Of a stretch of 40,245 bases of DNA, positions 1 to 6,516 are shown piece by piece (positions within the stretch are counted from its first letter, which is position 1; each line of letters starts with the position of its first letter). Source of the stretch: a virus; IMG/VR virus record IMGVR_UViG_3300045257_000135, positions 1 through 40,245 of that record; one strand, 5' to 3'. The notes beneath the pieces were generated by a model that saw nothing but the letters and a program-made list of their open reading frames with translations, ran no database searches and was not told the DNA's origin. A program made the translations under genes and the position numbers.

Positions 1-129
1 TCGGGTGAGGTGATCCTCCGACCGGAGGTAGTCGCGAATCTCGCCCTTGATACGCCACCAAGCGTAGGAGCCGAAGGCGCCACCACGGGCAGGGTCGAAG
101 TCGTGTGCGGCCTTCGTCAGCCCGAGTAG
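1..129. repeat. terminal direct repeat, left copy
   Basis: Bases 1-129 match 40117-40245 with a single difference (T at 127, C at 40243). The change is synonymous in the sigma factor (CTA versus CTG leucine). The repeat sits inside one continuous reading frame, so it marks a circular assembly overlap or a circularly permuted genome rather than a functional terminal repeat. Confidence 0.95.
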
Positions 130-237
130 GCCGGCGCCTCGCACGTCCTCCCACATTTCGCGTCCGGCGAAGCTAGGGAAGCAACGCGCCATGACGTTGT
201 TGACGATCTTCATGTGGTCACGCGTCAGTTCGACCAT
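1..237 (-). CDS. phage sigma-70 family factor, N-terminal part (split by contig junction)
   Basis: This is the N-terminal 79 codons of a 186-residue sigma factor that continues at 40116 down to 39793 once the circular contig is joined. The translated stretch carries a clear region 2: GLLGLTKAAHDFDPARG, then GSYAWWRIKGEIRDYLR, the pattern of group 3 sigma factors (FliA, WhiG, SigB). The role would be to bind host core RNA polymerase and direct it to a dedicated promoter class. The ATG at 237 lies 2 nt after the TAG of the small membrane protein gene (240-242), so translation is probably coupled; no independent ribosome site is evident. Because it lies last before the packaging and head genes in transcription order, late-gene activation is the likely task (inference). 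Family assignment is confident; target promoters are not identified. Confidence 0.85.
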   Translation of the reverse strand, partial: MVELTRDHMKIVNNVMARCFPSFAGREMWEDVRGAGLLGLTKAAHDFDPARGGAFGSYAWWRIKGEIRDYLRSEDHLTR

Positions 238-239
238 GG

Positions 240-359
240 CTAGGTGAGGGACGCGAACAGGACGAAGCCGACGCCGACGGTCGCACCGATGAGCGGGGCT
301 CCGCAGATGGCGCCGACGAGGGCACAGAAGATGATGAGGGTGAGCGCAACGGGGTTCAT
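240..359 (-). CDS. small single-span membrane protein
   Basis: A 39-residue protein starting MNPVALTLIIFC and consisting almost wholly of small hydrophobic residues, so it is one or two short membrane segments with no soluble domain. The start ATG at 359 is chosen because it follows AAAGGAT with a short spacer; a longer open frame upstream lacks a ribosome site and overlaps the HNH gene. Its stop almost touches the sigma factor start. The function is unknown; small membrane proteins of this type are common in actinophage early units. Confidence 0.6.
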   Translation of the reverse strand: MNPVALTLIIFCALVGAICGAPLIGATVGVGFVLFASLT

Positions 360-390
360 GGCAGATCCTTTGGACGAGGGACAGCGCGCC

Positions 391-696
391 TCAGCGGTCG
401 CGCTTACTGCTGTTGCAGGGCTGGCACATCGCCTGATAGTTGGCGAGTTCCTTAGTGCCGCCACGAGCCAGCGGCACAACGTGATCCGCGGTCGTAGCCC
501 GGCGCCCACAAGGGCTGCCGAGGCAAACCGCACAGCCGACACACCCGCACCGGTAGCCGTCCCGCTCGAGGGCCGCACGGCGGATCTGACGGTGCGTGTG
601 GTCGTACGCTTGGTCCTGCGTGCGCTCGCAGTTGCGACAGCGCGAACGAGGAGTCATGGCGCCACAGCCGAGACAGCGCTTTAGTGGTGCGGCCAT
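391..696 (-). CDS. HNH endonuclease
   Basis: A 101-residue protein with a Cys-rich start (CLGCGAMTPRSRCRNC, residues 8-23), two further cysteine pairs near residues 50-62 and the HNH core TTADHVVPLARGG followed by NYQAMCQPCNSSK. The DH pair, the central Asn and the final Cys-x2-Cys are all present. It should be a metal-dependent nickase or nuclease. In many actinophages such a free HNH protein is encoded near the terminase and supports cleavage or packaging of DNA; here it lies about 2 kb upstream of the small terminase across the junction, with the sigma factor between. The start at 696 follows GCGAGGTGAGCA, a good ribosome site. Confidence 0.85.
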   Translation of the reverse strand: MAAPLKRCLGCGAMTPRSRCRNCERTQDQAYDHTHRQIRRAALERDGYRCGCVGCAVCLGSPCGRRATTADHVVPLARGGTKELANYQAMCQPCNSSKRDR

Positions 697-893
697 TGCT
701 CACCTCGCTAGAAGTTGATGCCGCCCGGGCGCAGGGGAACGCCCGGGCGGCTCGATGGTGGGCACTCGTCCAAATGCCTCTAGCCCATCGCCGGTCGGGG
801 GACGCGGCTTACGAGTAGGCACGCACGAAGCGTGTCCACGAGCCACGGCAGTCCCTTTCAGCTAGGTAGCCGCCGCTCCTAGCACCGACACGT
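697..893. other. intergenic region with a GC-rich hairpin
   Basis: About 200 bp without a convincing gene on either strand. It holds the hairpin at 721-750 and the ribosome site of the HNH gene near 698-706. No tRNA cloverleaf and no clear promoter were found in it. Confidence 0.5.
721..750 (-). terminator. 11-bp GC-rich hairpin upstream of the HNH gene
   Basis: CCGCCCGGGCG (721-731) pairs perfectly with CGCCCGGGCGG (740-750) around an 8-nt loop. On the minus strand no T-run follows, so it is not a classic intrinsic terminator. It may attenuate or partly stop transcription between the gene ending at 894 and the HNH gene, or act as a processing site. Confidence 0.4.
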
Positions 894-1211
894 TTAGACG
901 GCTTCGCTCCGCATGGGGAGCTTCCGCATCCACTCACCCTCAACCGCAGCCTTCACCTCAAGGCCGGCGAGAATCACGAGAGTGATGGACGCACCCGTTG
1001 CCTTCGCCGCATCCATCGCAGCGTTAGCCTTCTGCCGCTGTGTGCGGAGTCGCCCTACGTGGAGGGCGTGACCGAAAGCGGGGACCGTGTGGCCCGCAGC
1101 GCCTCGGCGGACAGTGTCCAACGGGACACCCTTCGCGAGCGCTTCGGCTGCCATTTGGCAGAGCTTGCCGTACTCGCTTCGGAAGGCTGCAACCGACTCC
1201 GTTGGGCTCAT
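894..1211 (-). CDS. hypothetical early protein (105 aa)
   Basis: Not recognised. The protein begins MSPTESVAAFRSEYGKL, is alpha-helical in character and rich in Ala and basic residues, and has a hydrophobic patch (SITLVILAGLEVKAAV, near residues 77-92) too short and mixed to be a sure membrane span. The ATG at 1211 is preceded by AAGGTGCGAG and sits 12 nt after a TATAAC -10 box whose -35 lies inside a phage operator. The frame remains open upstream but would run through the promoter. Being first gene behind an operator-controlled promoter, it is probably an early lytic gene feeding the HNH and sigma genes. Confidence 0.6.
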   Translation of the reverse strand: MSPTESVAAFRSEYGKLCQMAAEALAKGVPLDTVRRGAAGHTVPAFGHALHVGRLRTQRQKANAAMDAAKATGASITLVILAGLEVKAAVEGEWMRKLPMRSEAV

Positions 1212-1223
1212 CTCGCACCTTGA

Positions 1224-1253
1224 GTTATATGGGACACTTGCACGATCTGCAAG
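1224..1253 (-). promoter_or_regulatory. operator-controlled early promoter (site O1)
   Basis: The palindrome CTTGCA-CGATC-TGCAAG spans 1237-1253. On the minus strand a -35 TTGCAG (1252-1247) lies inside it, then 17 bp, then -10 TATAAC (1229-1224), an almost ideal sigma-A spacing. A bound repressor would cover the -35 and spacer. The promoter drives the gene starting at 1211. Confidence 0.75.
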
Positions 1254-1272
1254 TCTTGGGACACGCGCACGG

Positions 1273-1752
1273 TCACGCGGCGACGAGGACGTTTTCGGCC
1301 TTGATACGAGCCACAGTCGACTTGCCAACGCCGTACACGTCAGCAAGCACGCGAACCGGCCGCGGGTCATTGCGAATCGCCGCCTTCCATTCCGGGGACT
1401 TGGGGACTAGCGACCGGTCGACGCTCATTGAGTGCCTGATGCCGCGTAGCGTCTCCTGCGCCTCTCGGATGACGGCGAGGCGATGCCGATGCGTCGCACA
1501 GCGGAAGTAGTCCGCCATGAGGTTGTGGTAATCCTCCCCACCCGACGGGGCCCGGGAGCCCGAGTGACCACCTGACACGCGCTCCTTCAGGGCCATGCTT
1601 CCCCCGTCCGCGCAGAGGTAGAGCCCGGTGACGGCCGCTGCCATGAGGTGGTCAAGGATCGGGTGCGGGTCGCTCTTTGCGTCGAGCAGGTTGCACCGCG
1701 GGATCTTGACTGTCTCCGCGTCGGCGTCGTGGATGATTCTCAGTCCGGGCAT
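1273..1752 (-). CDS. hypothetical protein with C-terminal helix-turn-helix
   Basis: A 159-residue protein, last gene of the SSB operon. The C-terminal 35 residues (NDPRPVRVLADVYGVGKSTV then ARIK) read as a resolvase-type helix-turn-helix, suggesting DNA binding. The N-terminal part resembles no family I recognise. The ATG at 1752 overlaps the end of the upstream gene by 13 nt, typical of coupled translation here. It ends only 20 bp before operator O1, so it could take part in controlling that promoter, but this is inference. Confidence 0.6.
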   Translation of the reverse strand: MPGLRIIHDADAETVKIPRCNLLDAKSDPHPILDHLMAAAVTGLYLCADGGSMALKERVSGGHSGSRAPSGGEDYHNLMADYFRCATHRHRLAVIREAQETLRGIRHSMSVDRSLVPKSPEWKAAIRNDPRPVRVLADVYGVGKSTVARIKAENVLVAA

Positions 1753-1943
1753 GCAACGTCCTTCAGTCCGAGTGAGTTCAACCGGTGCTGTAGCGCCGGG
1801 GTGACGTAGGGCGCGGCGAACGTGGTGACGCCGGCCGTGGTCCCTTCGGCTTTGAGGCCCTTTAGCGCGTCGATGACTGCGCTTCCGGCGCCGGGCTTAT
1901 CGAGGTCGAGCCAGAGGGCTGCGACGACTAGCGTCCTGCTCAC
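1740..1943 (-). CDS. hypothetical protein (67 aa)
   Basis: Not recognised. The start is taken as the GTG at 1943, which overlaps the TGA of the small membrane protein gene (GTGA), the arrangement used throughout this operon. The product begins VSRTLVVAALWLDLDKPG and contains an Ala/Gly/Thr-rich middle and a short helical end. There is no Cys pair, signal peptide or clear domain. Confidence 0.5.
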   Translation of the reverse strand: MSRTLVVAALWLDLDKPGAGSAVIDALKGLKAEGTTAGVTTFAAPYVTPALQHRLNSLGLKDVACPD

Positions 1944-2041
1944 AGTCCGTGGACGAGCATGTAGAGGAAGACGGACCCCCAGACGGTCGCCCACGCGAGG
2001 GCGAAGCGGAGTTCGGGGTCACGCCGGATCAGGTTCAGCAT
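1940..2041 (-). CDS. very small membrane protein (33 aa)
   Basis: ATG at 2041 gives 33 codons: a basic start (MLNLIRRDPELR) then a single membrane span, LAWATVWGSVFLYMLVHGL. It begins inside the end of the nuclease gene and its TGA overlaps the GTG of the next gene, so it fits the translational chain. Function unknown. Confidence 0.5.
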   Translation of the reverse strand: MLNLIRRDPELRFALAWATVWGSVFLYMLVHGL

Positions 2042-2384
2042 TGAGTACGGCTCCGTATGCGCGTTCGTAGAGGTCTAGGAAGGCGTCGAGGTCGAGGGCG
2101 ACCTTCCAACGCTTGCGGGATTGGCGCCATGCGACGACCCAGGGCTTCCCGGTGTGTGCTGCGTCCGCCGCGGCTTGGAGGCACCACGCTTCGATTGCCA
2201 CGCGTTCCTGCCGCTTGGATTCGATGTGAAAGGGCGGGAGGCCGGACACGTCGGCGTCACCTTTCGTGCCGCCCCACCCGGCTTGCATCTGTCCTTCACG
2301 GCGGGCGTCGTGCCCGCGGGCTTTGAGGAGGTTGGCTAGCTCGCGCTCGCCCGCGGCTCCTTTGTTCCGACTCGCCTTACCCAC
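2019..2384 (-). CDS. PD-(D/E)XK endonuclease, Holliday-junction-resolvase-like
   Basis: A 121-residue protein. The start GKASRNKGAAGERELANLL gives the conserved Glu of helix 1, GDADVSGL gives the metal-binding Asp, and FHIESKRQERV gives the E-x-K of the core, followed by a helix and the strand KPWVVAW. This order is that of Hjc-like and related small phage nucleases, which cut branched DNA during recombination and before packaging. Its place in an SSB operon supports a recombination or replication task. Which DNA structure it cuts cannot be read from the sequence. Confidence 0.75.
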   Translation of the reverse strand: MGKASRNKGAAGERELANLLKARGHDARREGQMQAGWGGTKGDADVSGLPPFHIESKRQERVAIEAWCLQAAADAAHTGKPWVVAWRQSRKRWKVALDLDAFLDLYERAYGAVLNAEPDPA

Positions 2385-2583
2385 GGGCCGGGCCGAGGTC
2401 TTCGACGGTGATGCGAAACCGCCAACCGCCAGTGGTCGAATCCTTGACCGGGGCGAATGCGTCTAGCAGCGCCGCGAGGTACATGCCGTTGACGTAGATC
2501 GTGTCATCGCGCAGGGACACCGACCCGGTAATCGAGAGCACCGGGCGGTCATCCGCCACGTCACACGCTGAGCGCCTATCCAC
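2377..2583 (-). CDS. hypothetical protein (68 aa)
   Basis: Not recognised. GTG start at 2583 overlaps the TAG of the methyltransferase gene and its end overlaps the nuclease start. The product is short and largely beta-strand in character (VLSITGSVSLRDDTIYVNGM), ending in a basic-acidic tail. Probably a small soluble accessory protein. Confidence 0.5.
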   Translation of the reverse strand: MDRRSACDVADDRPVLSITGSVSLRDDTIYVNGMYLAALLDAFAPVKDSTTGGWRFRITVEDLGPARG

Positions 2584-3109
2584 GACGCCACACGCCGAAC
2601 AGGGAGTCCGCCGGCTGCCCGTAGAACGACTGCTCCTGAACGTCGAAGCCCCACCGGCCCAGACAGTCCGTCGTGATGATGCTCCGGTGCGTCGCGTCCA
2701 TCCCGAGCACGTCCGTCGTCGCAGGGTTCGGCGTCGACACGATCACCGCCCGCTTCGCGTACGCCTTCAGCTTCGACATCAGGTGGGCGGGGTACCGCAT
2801 GTGCTCGATTAGCTCGAGCGCCACCACGAAGTCAGCCGGGCGGGGCGGCTGCCAAAAGCGGGCATCGATGTCAGCCCCGTCGTGGCCCGCATCCACCGGG
2901 ACGTATCGCCCTCGCCAATCGCCATCGACCCGGAGAGTGTGGTCAAGCTCCGTCCACCCGGCGCCAACGTCCATGATGGTGTGGCCGTCGTTCAGGCCGC
3001 ACGACCGGAGGGCGTCGAGCGTGGCGAGGTACCGGACGCGGCGCCATTCGTAGCAGCCGGTCCGGGCATCGAGGTACGTGTCAGCGTCGGCGACGCGCTG
3101 CGCCCTCAC
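2576..3109 (-). CDS. class I SAM-dependent methyltransferase
   Basis: A 177-residue protein with the Rossmann motif I IMDVGAGWTELDHTL (near residues 45-59), an acidic loop (YVPVDAGHDGADID) as motif II and the strand FVVALELIEHM as motif IV. No DPPY or Pro-Cys is present, so it is not a DNA base methyltransferase of the standard classes and more resembles small-molecule or protein methyltransferases. It lies between the small membrane protein and a hypothetical gene with GTGA overlaps at its start. The substrate is unknown; host or virion modification is possible. Confidence 0.75.
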   Translation of the reverse strand: MRAQRVADADTYLDARTGCYEWRRVRYLATLDALRSCGLNDGHTIMDVGAGWTELDHTLRVDGDWRGRYVPVDAGHDGADIDARFWQPPRPADFVVALELIEHMRYPAHLMSKLKAYAKRAVIVSTPNPATTDVLGMDATHRSIITTDCLGRWGFDVQEQSFYGQPADSLFGVWRRG

Positions 3110-3267
3110 GTCAGGCTCACGATCGCCCAGATAAAGAGCGAGTTCGCGATGACTACGGCAACCGCATCCTCACGCGTCAGCGCCTTCCGTGGCTCGCCGA
3201 TACGCCCGACCACCACAAGGGCGTTGAGCGCGAACAGAACGACAAGGATCCAAGCCTGCCACGGCAT
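3106..3267 (-). CDS. small two-span membrane protein
   Basis: A 53-residue protein: WILVVLFALNALVVV as first span, a polar loop with GRIGEPRKALTRED, then AVAVVIANSLFIWAIVSL as second span. ATG at 3267 overlaps the SSB stop (ATGA), and its TGA overlaps the GTG of the methyltransferase. Function unknown; the topology would suit a holin-like or membrane-anchored accessory, but it is an early gene. Confidence 0.6.
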   Translation of the reverse strand: MPWQAWILVVLFALNALVVVGRIGEPRKALTREDAVAVVIANSLFIWAIVSLT

Positions 3268-3665
3268 CAGAACAGATCCTCAGCCGGCGTGTCCTCCGTC
3301 ACCGGGGCGGGCTCGGGCTCGCGGGCCGGGGCGTCCGCCTTCGACCCAAGGAACTGAACCTCCGTCGCGACAATGCTCACCGCCTGACGCTTGCCGCCCT
3401 CCTTGTCCTCCCACTCGCGCCACTCGAGGCGGCCGGTAACGCCGACCTGACGGCCCTTCGCGAGATGGGTAGAGGCGTTCTCCCCCTGCGTGCCGAAAAC
3501 GGTCACGTCGAAGTAGTTGGGGCGCTCGCCCCATTCGCCGTTGGCGTCCTTCTGTCGGCTGTTGACGGCGATGCGGAGCGCACAGACGCTCATGCCGCTT
3601 CCGGTTGTGCGGAGGTCGGGGTCCCGCGTGAGGTTGCCGACGATCGTCACCGTGTTGATGCTCAT
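3267..3665 (-). CDS. ssb: single-stranded DNA-binding protein
   Basis: A 132-residue OB-fold SSB. It opens MSINTVTIVGNLTRDPDLR, continues with the strand LRIAVNSRQ and NYFDVTVFGTQGENASTHLAKG, then VTGRLEWREWEDKEGGKR and the last core strand VATEVQFLG. A disordered Pro/Glu linker ends in an acidic tip (EDTPAEDLF), the tail that contacts partner proteins in bacterial SSBs. It should protect single strands during phage replication and work with the annealing protein and exonuclease encoded at 9.5-12 kb. The ATG at 3665 follows AAAGGACGGCAGC; the longer upstream frame passes through the promoter. It is the first gene of its operon. Confidence 0.93.
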   Translation of the reverse strand: MSINTVTIVGNLTRDPDLRTTGSGMSVCALRIAVNSRQKDANGEWGERPNYFDVTVFGTQGENASTHLAKGRQVGVTGRLEWREWEDKEGGKRQAVSIVATEVQFLGSKADAPAREPEPAPVTEDTPAEDLF

Positions 3666-3724
3666 GCTGCCGTCCTTTGATGAGCCGGTCCGCGTGCGGA
3701 GTCCGGCGAGGTATGTGGAATATG

Positions 3725-3767
3725 ACGATAGAGGACTCTTGCATAATGTGCAAGACAGGAGTAGCGT
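3725..3767. promoter_or_regulatory. divergent operator-promoter (site O2)
   Basis: The palindrome CTTGCA-TAATG-TGCAAG lies at 3738-3754. Leftward: -35 TTGCAC (3753-3748), 17 bp, -10 TATCGT (3730-3725), driving SSB. Rightward: -35 TTGCAT (3739-3744), 17 bp, -10 TAGCGT (3762-3767), 7 nt before the ATG at 3775. One operator can therefore silence both directions. The rightward -10 is weak. Confidence 0.65.
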
Positions 3768-3774
3768 CGCGGCT

Positions 3775-4005
3775 ATGACTACTCCTATCGTCCAGCCCAT
3801 CCCCCACGCCGGCCCGTCGCCGCACGCCCCCGCGCCGCACTACATCGGAGAGGCGATCACTGATCCGTGCGGCGTGCCGTGCGTCGTCACGGGGTCGAGC
3901 ACGTGGCGCGACTGCGGAGCGCTCGTCACGCGTGTCGGAGCGCAGTACGCCGATGGCGGCACGACGTGCTTCTACTCACAGCGTCACGACCGAACCGCGG
4001 CGTGA
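3775..4005 (+). CDS. small hypothetical protein next to the integrase
   Basis: A 76-residue plus-strand protein beginning MTTPIVQPIPHAGPSPHAP, with four cysteines (PCGVPC, RDC, TTC) in its second half. It is not recognised. The ATG lies 7 nt after a candidate -10 box, so its transcript may be leaderless; a GGAG lies 13-16 nt upstream, rather far. It faces SSB across the shared operator and precedes the integrase by 73 bp. A role with the integrase (for example directionality control) is only a positional guess. Confidence 0.45.
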   Translation: MTTPIVQPIPHAGPSPHAPAPHYIGEAITDPCGVPCVVTGSSTWRDCGALVTRVGAQYADGGTTCFYSQRHDRTAA

Positions 4006-4078
4006 CATGGGGGTTCCGCGGATGGGGTCTAGGCGCTAGGCCCTATGTGGTCTAGGGATGTTTCTGAGTTGATTTGTC
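4006..4078. other. candidate attP region upstream of the integrase
   Basis: This 73-bp gap contains two copies of GGTCTAGG (in ATGGGGTCTAGGCGC and TGTGGTCTAGGGATG) and a near-palindromic TAGGCGCTAGGCCCTA between them. Serine integrase phages usually keep attP beside the integrase gene, so this or the gap after the gene is the likely site. No crossover dinucleotide can be assigned from one genome. Confidence 0.3.
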
Positions 4079-5536
4079 GTGATGAACACATTACCCTCGG
4101 AAGCTATGAACGCGGCCACCACTGAGCTTACGATGGACGGCTACATACGCGTGTCCCGCGTCATGGGTCGCGAGGGTGAGAGCTACATCTCACCCCACGT
4201 CCAACGCGAAGCCATCGAGAGGTGGGCCGAGTACAAGGGCGTCACCATCGCCGAATGGCACACCGACGAGGACCGGACCGGCGGGAACCACGACCGCCCC
4301 GGACTCACGCGAGCCGTCGCCCGCTGCCTTGACGGGGACACGGGCGGGATCGTCTCGTGGAAGATCGACCGTTTTTCGCGCCACACGGAAAGCGGGCTCC
4401 GCGACCTCGAGCGCTTGAGCGCCGCCGACGCGCGCCTTGCCTTCGTGGTGGAGGACATCGACACAAGCGGGCCAATGGGCCGATTCGTCTACACGATCAT
4501 GCTTGCCATGTCGACGTACTTCCTTGACCAGATCAAGGCCGGGTGGGTCACCGCTAAGGAGAGGGCGCACGCACGCGGGGCGAAGGTCGGCCCCACCCCG
4601 TTTGGCTACCGACGCGACGACGGCGGGGCGCTCTACGTCCACGAGGACGAGGCGGCCATCGTCCGAACGGTCTACGAGTACGCGGCGCGGGATGACCTCG
4701 GAGGGGCGGCCGACTTCCTCACCGGGCTCGTCATCCGTCACGACGGCGACGGGAAGCGCGCGGGGCAGGCGCGAACCTGGACGACCTCCACCGTCCGCCG
4801 GCTCGTCGGCCAACGCATCTACCTCGGGGACCTCGTCTACGAGGGGATGGAGGCGCAGCACTTCGACTCGCTCGCGATCGTCGGGCGGGCGGGATGGGAG
4901 GCGGCGCAGGCGCACGAGGCCCGGAGGCGTAAGCCGTCGCGAGACTTCCCGCTGTCCGGTATCGCGACGTGCGCCCAGTGTGGGGAAAACCTCGTGGGCG
5001 CCTCGGGCGGCAAGGGCCAGCGCACGTACCGTTGCCGCGCATCCCTCAAGTCATGGAAAGGCGAACGATGCGCCGAACCGACGAACGTCACCGCCACGCT
5101 CCTTGAGGAACACGTCCGGACCATCCTCGCCGACGCCCTCGGCACCGGCGAATGGGTCCGCTCCGAAGACACCGGGGACCTAGACGCCGCACTCTCCGCG
5201 CTCGAGGCCCGTGAGTCCGAGCTAGCCGAGTTCGTCGCCGACACGCAAGGCGCCGCGACCCTCCGACGCCTCGGGCTCTACAACTCCACGCTTGAGGCTC
5301 ACGCCACCGCCGTAGAGGAAGCCCGCGCCCTCGTGCAGTCCCTCGCGCGGGAGACGGCGGGCGAACTGTCCATGTCCCCGAGCGAACTGCTCGCGAGCGA
5401 CGACCCCGAAGCCCTAGCCCTCGTCGCGGGGCTGGTGCTCGACGGGCTTTCGGTTGCGCGCGGCAGGACGCCGCTTGCGGGGCGAGTCACGGTCACCGTC
5501 GCGCCACTCCCAATGCCCGCCGTGGCGGCTACGTAG
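4079..5536 (+). CDS. int: large serine recombinase (phage integrase)
   Basis: A 485-residue serine integrase. The catalytic domain opens GYIRVSRVMG with the nucleophile Ser near residue 26 (counted from the GTG), followed by WKIDRFSRH and the conserved arginines. A recombinase domain follows (GAKVGPTPFGYRRDDGGAL), then a zinc ribbon with Cys-x2-Cys near 298-301 and two more Cys near 318 and 330, and a coiled coil around 370-425 (LDAALSALEARESELAEF) typical of this family. It should join attP and attB to form the prophage. Start is uncertain: GTG 4079, ATG 4082, ATG 4109-4111 and ATG 4133 are all possible and none has a strong ribosome site. Confidence 0.95.
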   Translation: MMNTLPSEAMNAATTELTMDGYIRVSRVMGREGESYISPHVQREAIERWAEYKGVTIAEWHTDEDRTGGNHDRPGLTRAVARCLDGDTGGIVSWKIDRFSRHTESGLRDLERLSAADARLAFVVEDIDTSGPMGRFVYTIMLAMSTYFLDQIKAGWVTAKERAHARGAKVGPTPFGYRRDDGGALYVHEDEAAIVRTVYEYAARDDLGGAADFLTGLVIRHDGDGKRAGQARTWTTSTVRRLVGQRIYLGDLVYEGMEAQHFDSLAIVGRAGWEAAQAHEARRRKPSRDFPLSGIATCAQCGENLVGASGGKGQRTYRCRASLKSWKGERCAEPTNVTATLLEEHVRTILADALGTGEWVRSEDTGDLDAALSALEARESELAEFVADTQGAATLRRLGLYNSTLEAHATAVEEARALVQSLARETAGELSMSPSELLASDDPEALALVAGLVLDGLSVARGRTPLAGRVTVTVAPLPMPAVAAT

Positions 5537-5586
5537 GAGCTTGGCAACAGCCTCTCGTGCAGCGTTGATTGATCGGTCGTGGGGAT

Positions 5587-5602
5587 GGCGCCAAGCGGCG
5601 CC
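5587..5602. terminator. hairpin between convergent genes
   Basis: GGCGCC-AAGC-GGCGCC forms a 6-bp GC stem with a 4-nt loop, placed between the stops of the integrase (5536) and the leftward gene (5605). Position suggests two-way termination, but neither side has a clear T-run. Confidence 0.4.
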
Positions 5603-5604
5603 GG

Positions 5605-6000
5605 TCAAAGCCCCACGTCTACAGGATCAAGCCCCATCGCCTCGCACAACTTCAAGGCGTGCGCCAGGGGCGTACGAAGCGCGATCCGGTACGGCGCCCC
5701 CGGACCTCCCTGCCGTTGCGGCCGAAGTCCAAGCGAACGCGTCACCCCATCGGGAGAACTCCCAAGCCGCCGGCCAACCTGCGCCGCCGTCAAGCCCTCG
5801 GTTTCCCTCAGTTCTAGAAACGCCTCACGTAGCGGCGCGTTCTCAACCAGATCAGAACGGCGACCGGGATCGGGCACCGGCCAATGCCCGTAGACGTACC
5901 GCAGCGGCTCACCCTTCACGGCGCCGCGCGATCGGCGCGTTCTGCTAGCGATCGGCGCGGGAAGCCCACACCCGCACTCACACGGCTTAGGCGTCGTCAT
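5605..6000 (-). CDS. small Cys-rich protein with helix-turn-helix-like C-terminus
   Basis: A 131-residue protein, last gene of the replication operon. The start MTTPKPCECGCGLPAPIA carries a CxCGCG cluster, and a GEPLRYVYGH segment follows, a pairing often seen in small actinophage proteins that look like HNH-type zinc modules lacking the catalytic part. The second half contains GLTAAQVGRRLGSSPDGVTR, a plausible helix-turn-helix. A DNA-binding function is likely, but the family is not named with confidence. ATG at 6000 overlaps the previous stop by 14 nt. Confidence 0.6.
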   Translation of the reverse strand: MTTPKPCECGCGLPAPIASRTRRSRGAVKGEPLRYVYGHWPVPDPGRRSDLVENAPLREAFLELRETEGLTAAQVGRRLGSSPDGVTRSLGLRPQRQGGPGAPYRIALRTPLAHALKLCEAMGLDPVDVGL

Positions 6001-6514
6001 GCTTCGCGTCCTCCATGTCGGCAAGCTCAATGAACCGCTCCACGGACTTCTCATCCCGACAGATCAACTCAAGGTCATCGAACCGCTGCTTCGGCGTACC
6101 GGCCCGCACCCGGCCGCCCTGCCCCACGTAGGGGAACAGGGAGCACCCGTACACCGCCCGCTTGAGTTCGTCCACGCTGAACGCCTTGGGCTTCTGCGTG
6201 AGCCGCGCCCAGATCGCATCCGCGCGCTTGCCGTCCATCGACACCTTCGCCTTCGGGTGCCCGCACGTCTCGCGCCAGTAGGCCGCAATGTCCTCGATGA
6301 GTTTGCCGTCGCGCTTCTTGGCGACCTCGCGCTCGGCGTCGTTCTCAAGGCGCGTGATCTGCCGGCGTAGGTTCCGGATCACGACCTCGGCGTTCTGTAG
6401 GTCGACCTCGATGGCGTCCGCGCGGCGACGCTCGTCGGCCTGGACGCGCTGAATCTCAATGTCTGCGTCGGCGAACAGCACCCACGCTTCGCCGTCCCAC
6501 TCGCGTACTTCCAT
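5987..6514 (-). CDS. hypothetical coiled-coil protein of the replication operon
   Basis: A 175-residue protein. It begins MEVREWDGEAWVLFADADIE, has a strong coiled coil from about residue 20 to 70 (heptads around VIRNLRRQITRLENDAER), and a globular end containing FSVDELKRAVYGCSLFPYVG and RFDDLELICRDEKSVERF. The second half resembles proteins found beside primases in actinophages, but I cannot name a domain. ATG at 6514 follows a GAGGT inside the primase end, 3 nt after its stop, so the two are translated together. A replisome accessory is the likely class. Confidence 0.6.
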   Translation of the reverse strand: MEVREWDGEAWVLFADADIEIQRVQADERRRADAIEVDLQNAEVVIRNLRRQITRLENDAEREVAKKRDGKLIEDIAAYWRETCGHPKAKVSMDGKRADAIWARLTQKPKAFSVDELKRAVYGCSLFPYVGQGGRVRAGTPKQRFDDLELICRDEKSVERFIELADMEDAKHDDA

Positions 6515-6516
6515 CG

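Noticed and set aside
721-750. Classic rho-independent terminator
   Set aside because: The stem is strong but no T-run follows on either strand, so only a weaker regulatory role is proposed.
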